The notes under the pieces are model-generated. The model made no database searches and was not told the DNA's origin. It worked only from the letters and a program-made list of their open reading frames with translations. 64,000 nucleotides of DNA from Janthinobacterium agaricidamnosum NBRC 102515 = DSM 9628 (GTDB lineage Bacteria; Pseudomonadota; Gammaproteobacteria; Burkholderiales; Burkholderiaceae_D), in contig NZ_HG322949.1 in NCBI RefSeq assembly GCF_000723165.1, forward strand, positions 3,301,651 to 3,365,650, written 5' to 3'. Each line of letters opens with the position of its first letter. Position 1 is the stretch's first letter. Positions 1 through 8,508 of the stretch are shown piece by piece. A program made the translations under genes and the position numbers.

Positions 1-344
1 ACCGGAATCGTCGGCATCGCCAGGCGTTCCGCGCTGCGGTTGAAACGGGCCGCATTTTCTTCCGGCCGGAAAGTCTTGATGCTGCCATCAGGCTGGGCAA
101 ACGCCTTGTAGCCTTCGAAAATCGACTGGCCGTAATGCAGCGACGATGCCGACGGATCCAGGCTCAGCGGGCCGTAAGCCTTCAATTCACCTTGCTGCCA
201 GGCGCCGTCGCGGTAAGGAATCACCACCATGTGGTCGGTGAAGACGCGGCCAAACCCCGGATTGTTGATGCGCGTCGCGCGTTCGGCATCGCTCAATGGA
301 TGGGCGGAAGGATTAATAAGCAGATTCGGAGCGGAGCTGGTCAT
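1..344 (-). CDS. ilvE: Branched-chain amino acid aminotransferase, N-terminal part (runs off the left edge)
   Basis: The minus strand reads from an ATG at 344 to the window edge, giving about 114 residues of an open frame without a stop. The start MTSSAPNLLINP is followed by stretches typical of the IlvE (BCAT, fold-type IV PLP) N-terminus: DHMVVIPYRDGAWQ, then LHYGQSIFEGYKAF and a TFRPEENAARFNRSAERL segment that leads into the substrate pocket. The family transaminates Leu, Ile and Val with 2-oxoglutarate in the cytoplasm. The catalytic lysine lies beyond the edge, so activity cannot be judged here. Recognition rests on the FEGxKA and FRPxxNxxR segments, which are characteristic of the longer (about 360 aa) BCAT type. 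Confidence 0.88.
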   Translation of the reverse strand, partial: MTSSAPNLLINPSAHPLSDAERATRINNPGFGRVFTDHMVVIPYRDGAWQQGELKAYGPLSLDPSASSLHYGQSIFEGYKAFAQPDGSIKTFRPEENAARFNRSAERLAMPTIP

Positions 345-556
345 ATTGAATAGATCTGAAATGAAGAGGGTCGCCTATTGTAGCGCTTATCTGACAACAT
401 ACGGTGCCGATCCGGCCATCATCCCTGACGCGGCGCAGCATGGACCATGGTTGAAGTTTCAATTAAATGCACTAATATCAAGCTTGGGTATACCAAGGAT
501 GGTGACTGGCCGGTCAGCCCGTATGCTGGGCGATGCCGGCATTTCAGGAGATAACC

Positions 557-712
557 ATGTTTGCGCTCAAATTGCTGGCCGCGATAGCCGTATCGGCGCT
601 GGTGGTGGTGGTGCCGGTCGTCTTGCACGACACCTTTGAACCGGTGCGCGTGGTGATGTCGCAAACGCCCGATGTCGACGCCCACGCCATGTGGAGCCGC
701 TGGCCACGCTAA
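557..712 (+). CDS. Small single-pass membrane or exported peptide, 51 aa
   Basis: A short ORF starts at an ATG with an AGGAG ribosome site (546-550) six bases upstream and ends at TAA 710-712. The product begins MFALKLLAAIAVSALVVVV, one hydrophobic segment long enough to span the membrane or act as a signal anchor. A polar tail of about 28 residues ending MWSRWPR follows. A strong hairpin (727-768) comes directly after the stop, which fits a separate small transcription unit. No family is recognised. The good ribosome site and hydrophobic design make it more credible than a random ORF, but there is no homology evidence. Confidence 0.5.
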   Translation: MFALKLLAAIAVSALVVVVPVVLHDTFEPVRVVMSQTPDVDAHAMWSRWPR

Positions 713-726
713 AGCAAGCCTGTTCC

Positions 727-768
727 GCCGGACTTTCGGTGCTGCGACGCAGCATCACCAAGTCCGGC
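727..768 (+). terminator. Hairpin after the small ORF
   Basis: GCCGGACTT (727-735) pairs perfectly with AAGTCCGGC (760-768), and a second inner stem (GGTG..CTGC with GCAGCATCACC) lies inside. A short T run (777-780) follows. It is a probable terminator for 557-712, but a structured small RNA cannot be excluded. Confidence 0.45.
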
Positions 769-947
769 AGACGCTATTTTGCAACGGCTATAAAAGCCGT
801 GGCGTACTGTTATTACCCACAAAACTCCGGTCATGTCCGCTTGACGCCGTGGCGGCCTGATCAGGCATGGCGACGCTGCATCCACCCGCCATCTCCGCTG
901 CCTGCCGCCCTACAAAGCGTTACAAGAAAGTATGCTCGCCATATAGT

Positions 948-966
948 GCGAATGGTTCTCATTTGC
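948..966 (+). promoter_or_regulatory. Fur-like box upstream of the PepSY/flavoprotein gene
   Basis: GCGAATGGTTCTCATTTGC matches 12 of 19 positions of the Fur consensus, including the AATG and TCATT half-sites. It lies about 150 bp before the start at 1115, a gene family often linked to iron uptake. A role in iron repression is inferred. Confidence 0.5.
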
Positions 967-1000
967 GCTATTATTCTGGTCTCCGCCTGAATCTCTTACA

Positions 1001-1065
1001 GAGCGTCTAACAAAACGTTGATGGCAAGGCAATGTAACGCCGCCATGGATGTTTTGTCAGGCGCT
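1001..1065 (+). repeat. Hairpin repeat, copy A
   Basis: The 65-bp unit begins GAGCGTCTAACAAAAC and ends GTTTTGTCAGGCGCTC, which are near-perfect inverted repeats. The inner ATGGC/GCCAT pair extends the stem. The core also occurs inverted at 14670-14769, with the shared blocks CAAGGCAATGTAACG and GCCATGGATGTTTTG. This marks it as a dispersed, palindromic, REP- or MITE-like element. Confidence 0.75.
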
Positions 1066-1114
1066 CTTCGTATAGGCAAGGCCGCTTCATACAGAATTGA
1101 AAGCTTGTTGACTC

Positions 1115-3781
1115 ATGCCGAACCATCGCACCATGCTGGCCGAAGACAGTCCGCCCGCCGCCCCGGTTGCCAAACCCGCCGCCCCGGCCTGGCGCCTGCC
1201 CGCCCTGCCCAGCTGGAAACAGGTATGGTTTCAACTGCACTGGTTTATCGGCATCACGGCCGGCACGGTGCTGGTGGTGATCGGTCTGACGGGCGCCTTG
1301 CTGACGTTCCGCGAAGAAGCGCTCGACCTGATCAATCCCGGCGTGCGCCATGTCACACCGAGCGGCGCCCCGGCCTTGACGCCGCAGCAAATCGTCAAGG
1401 TGGTCAGCGCGGAACACGGCGAGCGGCGCATCGCGTCGATGACGCTGTCGTCCGAACCCGGCGCTGCGGTGCGCGTGATCTTCGCCCCGGCCGAAGCGGG
1501 CAAGCGCGGCGAATCGATGTATGTCCAGCCCTACACCGGCGCGATCCAGCCGCCGCTGGTCGGACGCGAAGCGGTCGAATGGCTGGAATCGCTGCACCGC
1601 TGGCTGCTGCTGCCGCGCGATTCCGGCCGCAAGGTGGCTGGCGCGCTGGCGCTGTGCCTGCTCGGCATGGCCTTGTCCGGCCTGTACCTGCGCTGGCCGC
1701 GCCGGCCGCTGGACTGGCGCAGCTGGCTCACGTTCGACCCGGCCCTGCGCGGCCGCTCCTTCCTGTGGAATCTGCACGCGGTGGCCGGCACCTGGGTGCT
1801 GGTGCTGTATGTGATCTTCACCACCACCGGCGTGTACTGGAGCTACGACGTGGTGCGCGACAATATCGACGCCTGGGGCGGCCTGCCGAAACGCGAAGCG
1901 CCGAAACCGATGGATACGCACGCAAATAAGCACGCAAAAAAGGACCAAGCCAAAGGAGAGGCCAAGGCGCCGCTCGACCTGACGCTGGCCTGGTCGGTAT
2001 TCGAGCAGCAGGCCAGGGGCTGGACCAACACTACCTTGCGCGTGCCGGAAAAACCGGGCCAGGCGGTGCAATACACCTGGCTGAGCCTGGATTCGCCGCA
2101 TGAACGCGCACGCAACCGCCTGTCGGTGATGCCGCTGGACGGCAAGGTCACGCAAGACGACCACTACGCCAGGCAGTCCGTCGGCGCGCGCCTGATCAAT
2201 TCGATTTACCCGCTGCACATGGGCACCTACTTCGGCCTGCCGGGCCGCATCATGATGCTGCTGGCCAGCCTGGCGCTGCCCGGTTTCGCGATCACCGGCT
2301 GGATCTTGTACCTGAACCGGCGCCGCGCCAAACGCGCGGCCCAGGCCGAACGCGCCAAGCTGGGTTTGCCGCAGGCGATCGCCGGCGCCAACGATGACGT
2401 CACGCTGGTGGCGTACGCCAGCCAGTCCGGCCAGGCCGAAAAACTGGCGCTGCAAAGCGCCGGCGCGCTGCAAAAAGCGGGGCTGTCGGTGGTGGTGTCA
2501 TCGCTGGACCGGCTGGAACCGCAGCACTTGCGCCAGTACCGCCGCGCGCTGTTCGTCGCCAGCAGCTTCGGCGAAGGCGAAGCCCCGGATGGCGCGCGGC
2601 GTTTCGCGCGCCTGCTGTGCGATGCCGCCGCACCCGGCCTGCCCGGCTTGAACTATGGCTTGCTGGCCCTGGGCGACCGCCACTACAGCAATTTCTGCGG
2701 TTTCGGCCGCACACTCGACCAGCGCCTGCGCAGCCTGGGCGCCAGCACCCTGTTCCCGAGCATCGAAGTCGACAACCACGATGCGGCGGCGCTCGATGCA
2801 TGGGCGCGCGCGCTGTGCGACTTGAGCGGCGGCAGTCCGGTCGAGGCATTCGCCGCGCCGCGCGAAGCCGCTTACGAGCATTGGCGGTTGAGCCGCCGCA
2901 CGCTGCTGAACCACGGCAGCCAGGGCAATCCGCTGTATGAAGTGGCGCTGGTCAACCACAGCGGCGCCACCTGGGAAGCCGGCGCGCTGGTCGATATCCT
3001 GCCGCGCAATGCGCCGCAGGCGCTGGCCGCCTTCCTGCAAGCCAGCGGCCTGTCCGGCACGGAGCAAGTAAGGCACCAGGGACGCGAACGCACGCTGGCC
3101 GAAGCGCTGGACCACAGCGCGCTGCCGCCGGCCGACCAGCGATTCGCATCGGCCCAGGCTTGCGCCGACAGCCTGGTATTGCATGCGCCGCGCAGCTATT
3201 CGCTGGCGTCGCTGCCGCAAGACGGCGAACTGCAATTGCTGGTGCGCCAGGAGCGCCATGCCGATGGCCTGGGACTGGCGTCCGGCTGGCTGACCGAGTT
3301 CGCGCCGATCGGCATGGAAGTGGAATTGCGCCTGATGGCCAATCCGGGCTTTGCGCCCGAACTGGATAGTACGCCGTGTATCTTCATCGGCAACGGCTCC
3401 GGCCTGGCCGGCTTGCGCTCGCACCTGCGCGCCCGCATCGACGCCGGCCAGCACCGCAACTGGCTGCTGTTCGGCGAACGCGACCGCGAGCACGACAGCC
3501 TGTGCGCCGCAGAAATCGACGGCTGGCTGGCCGATGGTTCGCTGGCCCGCCTGGACCGCGCCTTCTCGCGCGATCCGGTGCGCCGCGAATACGTGCAAGA
3601 CCGGGTGCGTAACGAGGCCGATGAAATCCGCGGCTGGCTCGCGCAAGGCGCGCTGATCTACGTGTGCGGCAGCCTAAAAGGCATGGCGGCCGGCGTCGAT
3701 GCGGCGCTGGCCGAGATGATCGGCAAGGACGCGCTGGAAGAATTGATGACGGCCGGCCGCTATCGCCGCGACGTCTATTAA
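1115..3781 (+). CDS. PepSY-domain / sulfite-reductase-type flavoprotein fusion, 888 aa
   Basis: An inner-membrane PepSY_TM half (roughly residues 35-400) is fused to a cytosolic diflavin reductase half. Four hydrophobic helices are visible near residues 44-66, 172-192, 218-243 and 373-400. From about 425 the protein reads as a flavodoxin domain (VAYASQSGQAEKLAL for FMN binding, SSFGEGEAP, LALGDRHYSNFCGFG). FAD and NADPH modules of the CysJ/cytochrome-P450-reductase type follow (HAPRSYSLAS for FAD, IFIGNGSGLAG for NADP, terminal RYRRDVY). Such fusions are thought to reduce ferric-siderophore or other periplasmic iron with cytosolic NADPH. The Fur-like box upstream supports an iron role. The stop codon TAA is also the left target duplication of a 158-bp MITE. 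An in-frame ATG at 1133 is an alternative start; neither has a clear ribosome site. Confidence 0.88.
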   Translation: MPNHRTMLAEDSPPAAPVAKPAAPAWRLPALPSWKQVWFQLHWFIGITAGTVLVVIGLTGALLTFREEALDLINPGVRHVTPSGAPALTPQQIVKVVSAEHGERRIASMTLSSEPGAAVRVIFAPAEAGKRGESMYVQPYTGAIQPPLVGREAVEWLESLHRWLLLPRDSGRKVAGALALCLLGMALSGLYLRWPRRPLDWRSWLTFDPALRGRSFLWNLHAVAGTWVLVLYVIFTTTGVYWSYDVVRDNIDAWGGLPKREAPKPMDTHANKHAKKDQAKGEAKAPLDLTLAWSVFEQQARGWTNTTLRVPEKPGQAVQYTWLSLDSPHERARNRLSVMPLDGKVTQDDHYARQSVGARLINSIYPLHMGTYFGLPGRIMMLLASLALPGFAITGWILYLNRRRAKRAAQAERAKLGLPQAIAGANDDVTLVAYASQSGQAEKLALQSAGALQKAGLSVVVSSLDRLEPQHLRQYRRALFVASSFGEGEAPDGARRFARLLCDAAAPGLPGLNYGLLALGDRHYSNFCGFGRTLDQRLRSLGASTLFPSIEVDNHDAAALDAWARALCDLSGGSPVEAFAAPREAAYEHWRLSRRTLLNHGSQGNPLYEVALVNHSGATWEAGALVDILPRNAPQALAAFLQASGLSGTEQVRHQGRERTLAEALDHSALPPADQRFASAQACADSLVLHAPRSYSLASLPQDGELQLLVRQERHADGLGLASGWLTEFAPIGMEVELRLMANPGFAPELDSTPCIFIGNGSGLAGLRSHLRARIDAGQHRNWLLFGERDREHDSLCAAEIDGWLADGSLARLDRAFSRDPVRREYVQDRVRNEADEIRGWLAQGALIYVCGSLKGMAAGVDAALAEMIGKDALEELMTAGRYRRDVY

Positions 3782-3939
3782 GAGCCTATCCCAGTAGTGA
3801 GCGTCTTCTGCTGGCCGCGCATCGGGAGCGCGGACCAGGCGTGAGGAGCAAGCGTGGCGGGCCACGCGACGACGAGCAACGCAGTCCCCGCTGCTGAGGG
3901 GCGCCAGCAGGGGCCGTATTCATCTACTGGGATAGGCTC
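3782..3939 (+). mobile_element. 158-bp MITE, copy 1
   Basis: The terminal inverted repeats are GAGCCTATCCCAGTAG (3782) and its complement ending at 3939. TAA flanks both sides (3779-3781 and 3940-3942), a 3-bp target duplication. The same element, equal in length and orientation, is found at 36198-36355. It has no coding capacity. The ends and the TNA duplication resemble IS5-family (IS427/IS1031-type) elements, so mobilisation by such a transposase is inferred. Confidence 0.85.
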
Positions 3940-3966
3940 TAAATCAAGGGGGTGAAGGCAGCCCGC

Positions 3967-4548
3967 TCAGGCGACCTTCAGGCTGTTGACGGCGAACCTG
4001 GCGATGCTGCGCAGTTCATCGTCGCTGGCGCCGCCCCTGGCGCTGATCTTCATGCCGATCAAGGTCGACATAATGAAGCGGGCGGCGGCCCGGATATCGA
4101 CGCCGGCCGCGATATCGCCGCGCGCGGCAGCTTCGCCCAGCTTCGTTTCCAACGCGTCGAGCAGCAGCCTGGTGCCGGTCTGCTGGATCTGCGCGATATC
4201 CGGGTCATTGCAGCCGAACTCGCCGAGCGCATTGACGCCCATGCAGCCCAGCCCCCGTTGCGTCTCATCCCACGCGGTGAACGCCAGCAGCATGTTCGAC
4301 ACCGCCTCCAGCGGCAAGCCGCTCTGCAAATTGCGCAACTGGCCGCCAATGCTGTCGCTGATGTAATACTGCAACGCTTCCAGATACAGCGCACGCTTGT
4401 CGCCGAAGGTGTCGTACATGCTCTGGCGGCCGATATTCATCGCGCCCAGCAGGTCGCCGGTCGAAGTAGCCGCATAGCCCTTCTCCCAAAATACGCCGAC
4501 GGCTTTTTGTAAAACCTCGGTCCGATCGAATTCTCTTGGTCTCGCCAT
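3967..4548 (-). CDS. TetR/AcrR family transcriptional regulator
   Basis: This 193-aa protein starts MARPREFDRTEVLQKAVGVFWEKGY, the standard TetR N-terminal helix-turn-helix (TSTGDLLGAMNIGRQSMYDTFGDKRALY). A helical ligand domain includes AAGVDIRAAARFIMSTLIGMK. It follows the SDR gene on the same strand. An upstream in-frame ATG at 4566 overlaps the SDR stop as TAATG, so translational coupling from 4566 (six residues longer) is possible. Family similarity favours 4548. Palindromic GACAGATC-type sites before the SDR gene are candidate operators, which suggests autoregulation of the two-gene operon. Typical ligands of related repressors are electrophiles or quinones, but none can be named here. 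Confidence 0.9.
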   Translation of the reverse strand: MARPREFDRTEVLQKAVGVFWEKGYAATSTGDLLGAMNIGRQSMYDTFGDKRALYLEALQYYISDSIGGQLRNLQSGLPLEAVSNMLLAFTAWDETQRGLGCMGVNALGEFGCNDPDIAQIQQTGTRLLLDALETKLGEAAARGDIAAGVDIRAAARFIMSTLIGMKISARGGASDDELRSIARFAVNSLKVA

Positions 4549-4565
4549 GCGGCTATTGTAAACCA

Positions 4566-5309
4566 TTACGCGAGGTAGCCGCCATCGACGGTCAGGCTGG
4601 CGCCGGTGACAAAACCGGCCTCTTCTCCGGCCAGGTAAGCCACCATCGAAGCGACTTCCTGCGCCTTGCCGAAGCGCCCCAGCGGTATCAGCGAGCGCAC
4701 CATCGGCGCATATTCGCCGTCGCCGGGGTTCATGTCGGTGTCGGTCGGTCCAGGCTGCACGTTGTTGACGGTAATGCCGCGCGGCGCCAGGTCGATCGCC
4801 ATGCCGCGCACCATCGCCGCGACCGCGCCCTTGGTCATCGAATAGGCGCTGACGCCGGGGAAGCCAGTGCGATTGGCGACCACGCTGCCGATGATGACGA
4901 TGCGCCCGCCCTGCGGCAGGTGGACCGATGCCGCCTGCGCCGCGACAAATTGAGCGCGTACATTCACCGCGAACATGCGGTCGAACAGTTCCAGCGGCAT
5001 GCTGTCGACGGTGCCGCGCTCGGCGATGCCGGCATTGCCGACCAGGATATCGAGCCGGCCGAACGTGGCCACGGTCAGTTCCACCGCCGCCTTGACGGCC
5101 TCGGCGTCGCTACTGTCGGCCTTGATCGCCAATGCCTTGCCGCCCGCCGCGCGAATGGTTGCGGCCAGGTCCTCGGCCGTGCCGGCCGGCGATACAGAAG
5201 TGAAGGCGACCGCGATACCGTCGCTGGCCAGCCGTTGCACGATGGCGGCGCCGATGCCGCGCGAACCGCCGGTGACCAGTGCGACTCTGGATGTGGTGAT
5301 GTTATTCAT
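4566..5309 (-). CDS. SDR family oxidoreductase (3-oxoacyl-ACP-reductase-like)
   Basis: A 247-aa classical short-chain dehydrogenase. It shows the NAD(P) motif TGGSRGIG near residue 13, an NAG-type motif (VGNAGIAE), the catalytic Ser/Tyr/Lys set (GSVV...SAYSMTKGAV) and the PG motif (VQPGPTDT). The chosen start at 5309 has an AAAGGAAA ribosome site; longer in-frame starts lie in the regulatory region. It is the first gene of an operon with the TetR regulator. The 12-bp terminator at 5365-5400 separates it from hisC, and its own promoter lies at 5417-5445. The substrate is unknown. Pairing of a TetR gene with an SDR often indicates detoxification of a carbonyl compound, which is inference here. 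Confidence 0.9.
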   Translation of the reverse strand: MNNITTSRVALVTGGSRGIGAAIVQRLASDGIAVAFTSVSPAGTAEDLAATIRAAGGKALAIKADSSDAEAVKAAVELTVATFGRLDILVGNAGIAERGTVDSMPLELFDRMFAVNVRAQFVAAQAASVHLPQGGRIVIIGSVVANRTGFPGVSAYSMTKGAVAAMVRGMAIDLAPRGITVNNVQPGPTDTDMNPGDGEYAPMVRSLIPLGRFGKAQEVASMVAYLAGEEAGFVTGASLTVDGGYLA

Positions 5310-5325
5310 GACATTTCCTTTAATT

Positions 5326-5337
5326 GACAGATCAGTC
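5326..5337. promoter_or_regulatory. Candidate TetR operator in the SDR leader
   Basis: GACAGATCAGTC is a near palindrome (10 of 12 positions symmetric) about 17 bp before the SDR start. A second GACAGATC half-site in opposite orientation overlaps the -35 box at 5436-5445. Two similar sites flanking the start region would suit a repressor encoded by the downstream TetR gene. Confidence 0.5.
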
Positions 5338-5364
5338 CAAAATTGATAAAAAAACAATCTCTAA

Positions 5365-5400
5365 AATACCTGCGGGATGCGTCAGCACCCCGCAGGTATT
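5365..5400 (-). terminator. Rho-independent terminator after hisC
   Basis: A perfect 12-bp stem, AATACCTGCGGG with CCCGCAGGTATT, has an 11-12 base loop. On the minus strand it is followed by a T-rich run (ending TTTTTTT near 5350). It lies downstream of hisC and upstream of the SDR start, but inside the predicted SDR leader, so it may also act as an attenuator there. Confidence 0.7.
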
Positions 5401-5416
5401 CCTACCGCATGCAGCG

Positions 5417-5445
5417 ATGGTATTTATTCTGGATCGATCTGTCAA
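5417..5445 (-). promoter_or_regulatory. Sigma-70 type promoter of the SDR-TetR operon
   Basis: On the minus strand, TTGACA (5445-5440) is followed after exactly 17 bp by TACCAT (5422-5417). The -35 box is part of an ATTGACAGATC sequence that recurs inverted in the leader. Confidence 0.5.
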
Positions 5446-5473
5446 TAACTAAATCGCGGCTGGAATAACGACC

Positions 5474-6535
5474 TTACCGATGCAGCAATTCCGTCAGTGC
5501 CGTGACCAGCGCAGCGCATTCATCGCCATTGCCGATGCTGATGCGCAGGTACTGGCCGATGCGCGGCAGATTGAAATGGCGCACCAGGATCGACCGTTCG
5601 CGCAGCCGCGCGGCCAGTTGCGCCGCATCGTGATCCGGGTGCGACACGAACACGAAGTTCGCCTGCGATGGCAGCACGCTGAAACCCAGTTGCGCCAGTT
5701 GCGCCGACAGGCTGTCGCGCAAGGCGATGACAGCTGCGCGGGTATGCCGGAAATACGCCTCATCGTCGAACGACGCGATCGCGCCGGCCTGCGCCGGACG
5801 ATCCAGCGGATACGAATTAAAACTGTTCTTGACGCGTTCCAGCGCCTCGATCAGGTCCGGATGGCCGATCGCGAAACCGACCCGCAAGCCGGCCAGCGAA
5901 CGCGATTTCGACAGCGTTTGCACCACCAGCAGGTTCGGGTATGTCACCGTCAGCGCAATCGCGCTGTCGCCGCCGAAATCGATATACGCCTCGTCGACCA
6001 CCAGCACCGCGTCCGGGTGCGCGGCCAGCATCGCTTCGATGCTGCTCCGCGTCATGCCGATGCCGGTCGGCGCGTTCGGATTCGGGAAAATGATCGCGCC
6101 GCAGCCGGGACGGTAATCGGCCGGGTCGATTTCCATCGCCTCGTTCAACGGCACGGTGCGGTAATCGATGCCGAACAGCTTGCAATACACCGGATAAAAA
6201 CTGTAGGTGATGTCCGGGAACAGCAGCGGCTTGTCATGCTTGAGCAGCGCCATGAACACAAAACCCAGCACTTCATCGGAGCCGTTGCCGACGAACACTT
6301 GCGTGCTGTCGACACCGTGGTAATCGGCCAGCGTGCGCTTCAAGGCGCTGGCCGACGGGTCCGGGTACAGCCGCAGCGCATCGCTGGTGGCGGCGCGCAT
6401 CGCCTCGAGTACCTTGGGCGACGGGCCGAACGGATTTTCATTGGTATTGAGCTTGATCAGGTTCGCTAACTTCGGCTGTTCGCCTGGCACATACGGGGTC
6501 AACTGCTTTACTGCGGCACTCCAGAATCGGCTCAT
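5474..6535 (-). CDS. hisC: Histidinol-phosphate aminotransferase
   Basis: A 353-aa fold-type I PLP enzyme that converts imidazole-acetol phosphate plus glutamate to L-histidinol phosphate. HisC landmarks are [16 protein letters not shown] near the N-terminus, the [10 protein letters not shown] segment, [12 protein letters not shown], the PNPNAPTG motif, VVDEAYIDF, and the PLP lysine in [16 protein letters not shown]. It stands alone rather than in a his operon, as is common for a second hisC copy in betaproteobacteria. The terminator at 5365-5400 ends the transcript. Confidence 0.93.
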   Translation of the reverse strand: MSRFWSAAVKQLTPYVPGEQPKLANLIKLNTNENPFGPSPKVLEAMRAATSDALRLYPDPSASALKRTLADYHGVDSTQVFVGNGSDEVLGFVFMALLKHDKPLLFPDITYSFYPVYCKLFGIDYRTVPLNEAMEIDPADYRPGCGAIIFPNPNAPTGIGMTRSSIEAMLAAHPDAVLVVDEAYIDFGGDSAIALTVTYPNLLVVQTLSKSRSLAGLRVGFAIGHPDLIEALERVKNSFNSYPLDRPAQAGAIASFDDEAYFRHTRAAVIALRDSLSAQLAQLGFSVLPSQANFVFVSHPDHDAAQLAARLRERSILVRHFNLPRIGQYLRISIGNGDECAALVTALTELLHR

Positions 6536-6745
6536 TGGCTAAAACTCACAGGTAAAAGGGGATCGAGGGACATTTCAAATCGATGATAGCAGAAGCGCGC
6601 AAGCGCCTGGCAACGACGGCAGGCGCAACACCGGGAATGGAACTGGATGACGGCACGCACGTACCTATCGAATGATTTTTTGTAAACTGTTTTTGAAAAT
6701 ACTTTTCACTAACATTAACTCCATGATAAATAGCGATGAACAGCG

Positions 6746-7975
6746 ATGAATAATTTCCCCAATATCCCTACAAACCATGTCCCCGCCACAAGCTATACCG
6801 CTCATGATTATCAGCAGGCACAGTCGCCCGCTGGCCTTCAGCAGCCGCAGCTGCGGCCTGCAAGGGATGACCAGGGCAGGATGCGCAACGATAGCCAGCG
6901 CGGCGCATCCCTGCGCAAGGCCCTGCACGCCAGCCATTCCAGACACAGCCCGGCACACCCAGCGTCTGCCGGCCCCTTGCGCGGCGTCAACCTGGCACAG
7001 GAAAGAACACCGGTCAGCGCGGAACTGCACAACGCGCTCGACGCATTCCTCACGTATGCCAAGCCGCGTTTTGGCCGCCGGCGCGATGACGAGCTGGTCC
7101 AGGCAGAAAAATTATTGCAGCCGCTGGCGAACAAGCAGGCGCTGAGCCACAAGGATTTGTTGACGCTGCTGGAAGCGAGTTCCGTGCTGGAGGCGCTGGC
7201 TCGAAGAAAGCCGGAGAAAGCGGAGAAAAGCAAGGAACTGCGCCAGCGGATCGACAACTTTATCGGACCGGCAGAGGATTTGGCCAGGGGGCTGCGCCAT
7301 CTCGGCGCACAGATCGAACATCGAGCTGCGGCCAAGGACATCACCACCTATATAAAAGAAAATTATCCAGGCATGGTGACCACCGATCCCCATACTGGCA
7401 AACCTCGATTGACGCCAAAAGGCGCCGGTCAATATAACAGGATCAAGCAAGAGTTTGAAAATACGGCTCTGAACCGAACCTTAATACGCGCCATCGCCAG
7501 CAATATGGATGACGGCGACCGCGCAGTCCAGAAAATTGTCGACAACACCTATCGCGATTATCAAAATGCGCTGCGCGCACCGGGTCAGGCGCCGGCCGCC
7601 AAATACAAGCTGATCGAATGTGCCGGCATTATTGCCGGGCTGACCCGCGCCAGCCCCGAAAAGGTCGTCAAGGAACGCTACGCGACGGTGTTCCCGGGCG
7701 GAGCAACACATCCATCCGAACTGGTGCACGGCGAAACTTCGCGCGAAAACGGCTTCCTGTTCGTCGGCGGCGAGCGGCCTTCCGACCACGGCTACAAGAT
7801 GAAGGTCACGCTGGACAAGGGATATGGGGTCGATGCCCGCCAATATTACGGCCACTCGGATGCGGGCGATGAAAAGATGCAATGGCTGACACTGCCCGGC
7901 GCCCAGTTCCGCTTCGACGGCATTGAAAACGCGTCCGGCAAGCCGACCTATCTGTTTTCGCAAGTCTCCCGCTAA
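6746..7975 (+). CDS. Unknown 409-aa protein with a polar, effector-like N-terminus
   Basis: No family is recognised. The first about 90 residues are rich in Asn, Pro, Gln, Ser, Thr and His (MNNFPNIPTNHVPATSYTAH...) without a signal peptide or membrane helix. A charged helical middle (residues 95-200) follows. The mixed C-terminal domain contains GFLFVGGERPSDHGYKMK and DEKMQWLTLPGAQFRFDGI; the latter loosely resembles the glutamate-loop strand of ADP-ribosyltransferases, but the canonical E-x-E is absent, so no enzyme call is made. The 80-bp AT-rich leader and the hairpin after the gene (7982-8018) show a monocistronic unit. A polar disordered N-terminus without signal peptide is also seen in type III effectors; no secretion genes are in the window. 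Confidence 0.75.
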   Translation: MNNFPNIPTNHVPATSYTAHDYQQAQSPAGLQQPQLRPARDDQGRMRNDSQRGASLRKALHASHSRHSPAHPASAGPLRGVNLAQERTPVSAELHNALDAFLTYAKPRFGRRRDDELVQAEKLLQPLANKQALSHKDLLTLLEASSVLEALARRKPEKAEKSKELRQRIDNFIGPAEDLARGLRHLGAQIEHRAAAKDITTYIKENYPGMVTTDPHTGKPRLTPKGAGQYNRIKQEFENTALNRTLIRAIASNMDDGDRAVQKIVDNTYRDYQNALRAPGQAPAAKYKLIECAGIIAGLTRASPEKVVKERYATVFPGGATHPSELVHGETSRENGFLFVGGERPSDHGYKMKVTLDKGYGVDARQYYGHSDAGDEKMQWLTLPGAQFRFDGIENASGKPTYLFSQVSR

Positions 7976-7981
7976 CCGCGC

Positions 7982-8018
7982 GCCGCACAGTATCAATCGA
8001 CAATTGACACTGTGCGGC
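7982..8018 (+). terminator. Strong hairpin after the 409-aa gene
   Basis: GCCGCACAGT (7982-7991) pairs perfectly with ACTGTGCGGC (8009-8018), with a further TCAAT/ATTGA inner stem. There is no T tract. It lies 7 bp after the stop of the unknown gene and before the DUF2946 gene. Confidence 0.55.
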
Positions 8019-8040
8019 CAGCTTGGGACAATGCAGGCCG

Positions 8041-8424
8041 ATGCGCACACCGGCCAAACTTGTCAAGCTGCTGCTCCAGTTTCTCGTCCTGGCGATACTG
8101 GTGAATACGCTCGCCCCGGTTTTCCTGCATATGCGGCGCGACGCGGCATCGCCGGCCGGGTTGATTGAAATTTGCTCGGCCGATGGTTTCAAAGCCTTCA
8201 GGCCGATATCGTCCGACCAGCCCGACCACCAGCTCGATCCCCATGCCGACCATTGCGCGCTGTGCGTGACGCGGGTCGATCCGGTCACGCCTTCCTTGTC
8301 GCTGCCGCAACTGCTGCTGGTCACGGTCGGCCTGGCTTACTTGCCGCCGCTGTTGAGACAGGCGCCCAAAAGCCTGTTCGTGTGGGCCGCCAGCCAGGCC
8401 CGCGCGCCGCCTGCCGCTATCTGA
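8041..8424 (+). CDS. DUF2946-like membrane protein
   Basis: This 127-aa protein has an N-terminal hydrophobic helix (LVKLLLQFLVLAILVNTLAPVFL), a polar region with the DHCALC motif (about residues 77-82) and a second hydrophobic helix (LLLVTVGLAYLPPLL). The spaced His-Cys-x-x-Cys signature between two helices is characteristic of DUF2946 proteins. Their function is unsettled, but they cluster with TonB receptors and PepSY proteins for copper or iron. The next gene, 84 bp downstream on the same strand, is a PepSY protein, which fits. The ATG at 8041 is preferred to a non-ATG start 18 bp upstream. Confidence 0.7.
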   Translation: MRTPAKLVKLLLQFLVLAILVNTLAPVFLHMRRDAASPAGLIEICSADGFKAFRPISSDQPDHQLDPHADHCALCVTRVDPVTPSLSLPQLLLVTVGLAYLPPLLRQAPKSLFVWAASQARAPPAAI

Positions 8425-8508
8425 CCTTACTTTTTGATCTGGCCGCACCGGCGCAGCTACAGGCTGCGCCGTGCCGGCTTCCGTCCCCCTATTTCAAGAT
8501 AGCGCAGC

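Larger units (their letters stand above)
713..1114. other. Intergenic region of about 400 bp without a convincing gene
   Basis: It contains the hairpin at 727-768, a smaller stem (ACGGCT 784-789 with AGCCGT 795-800), a Fur-like box (948-966) and the hairpin repeat at 1001-1065. An open frame across 691-990 has no ribosome site and overlaps the hairpins, so it is not called. Confidence 0.6.

Noticed and set aside
691..990. 99-codon + frame upstream of the Fur-like box
   Set aside because: It overlaps a strong hairpin, has no ribosome site and no family.
6746..7975. Calling the 409-aa protein an ADP-ribosyltransferase
   Set aside because: Only a loose strand resemblance is present; the E-x-E and R-S-S motifs are not.
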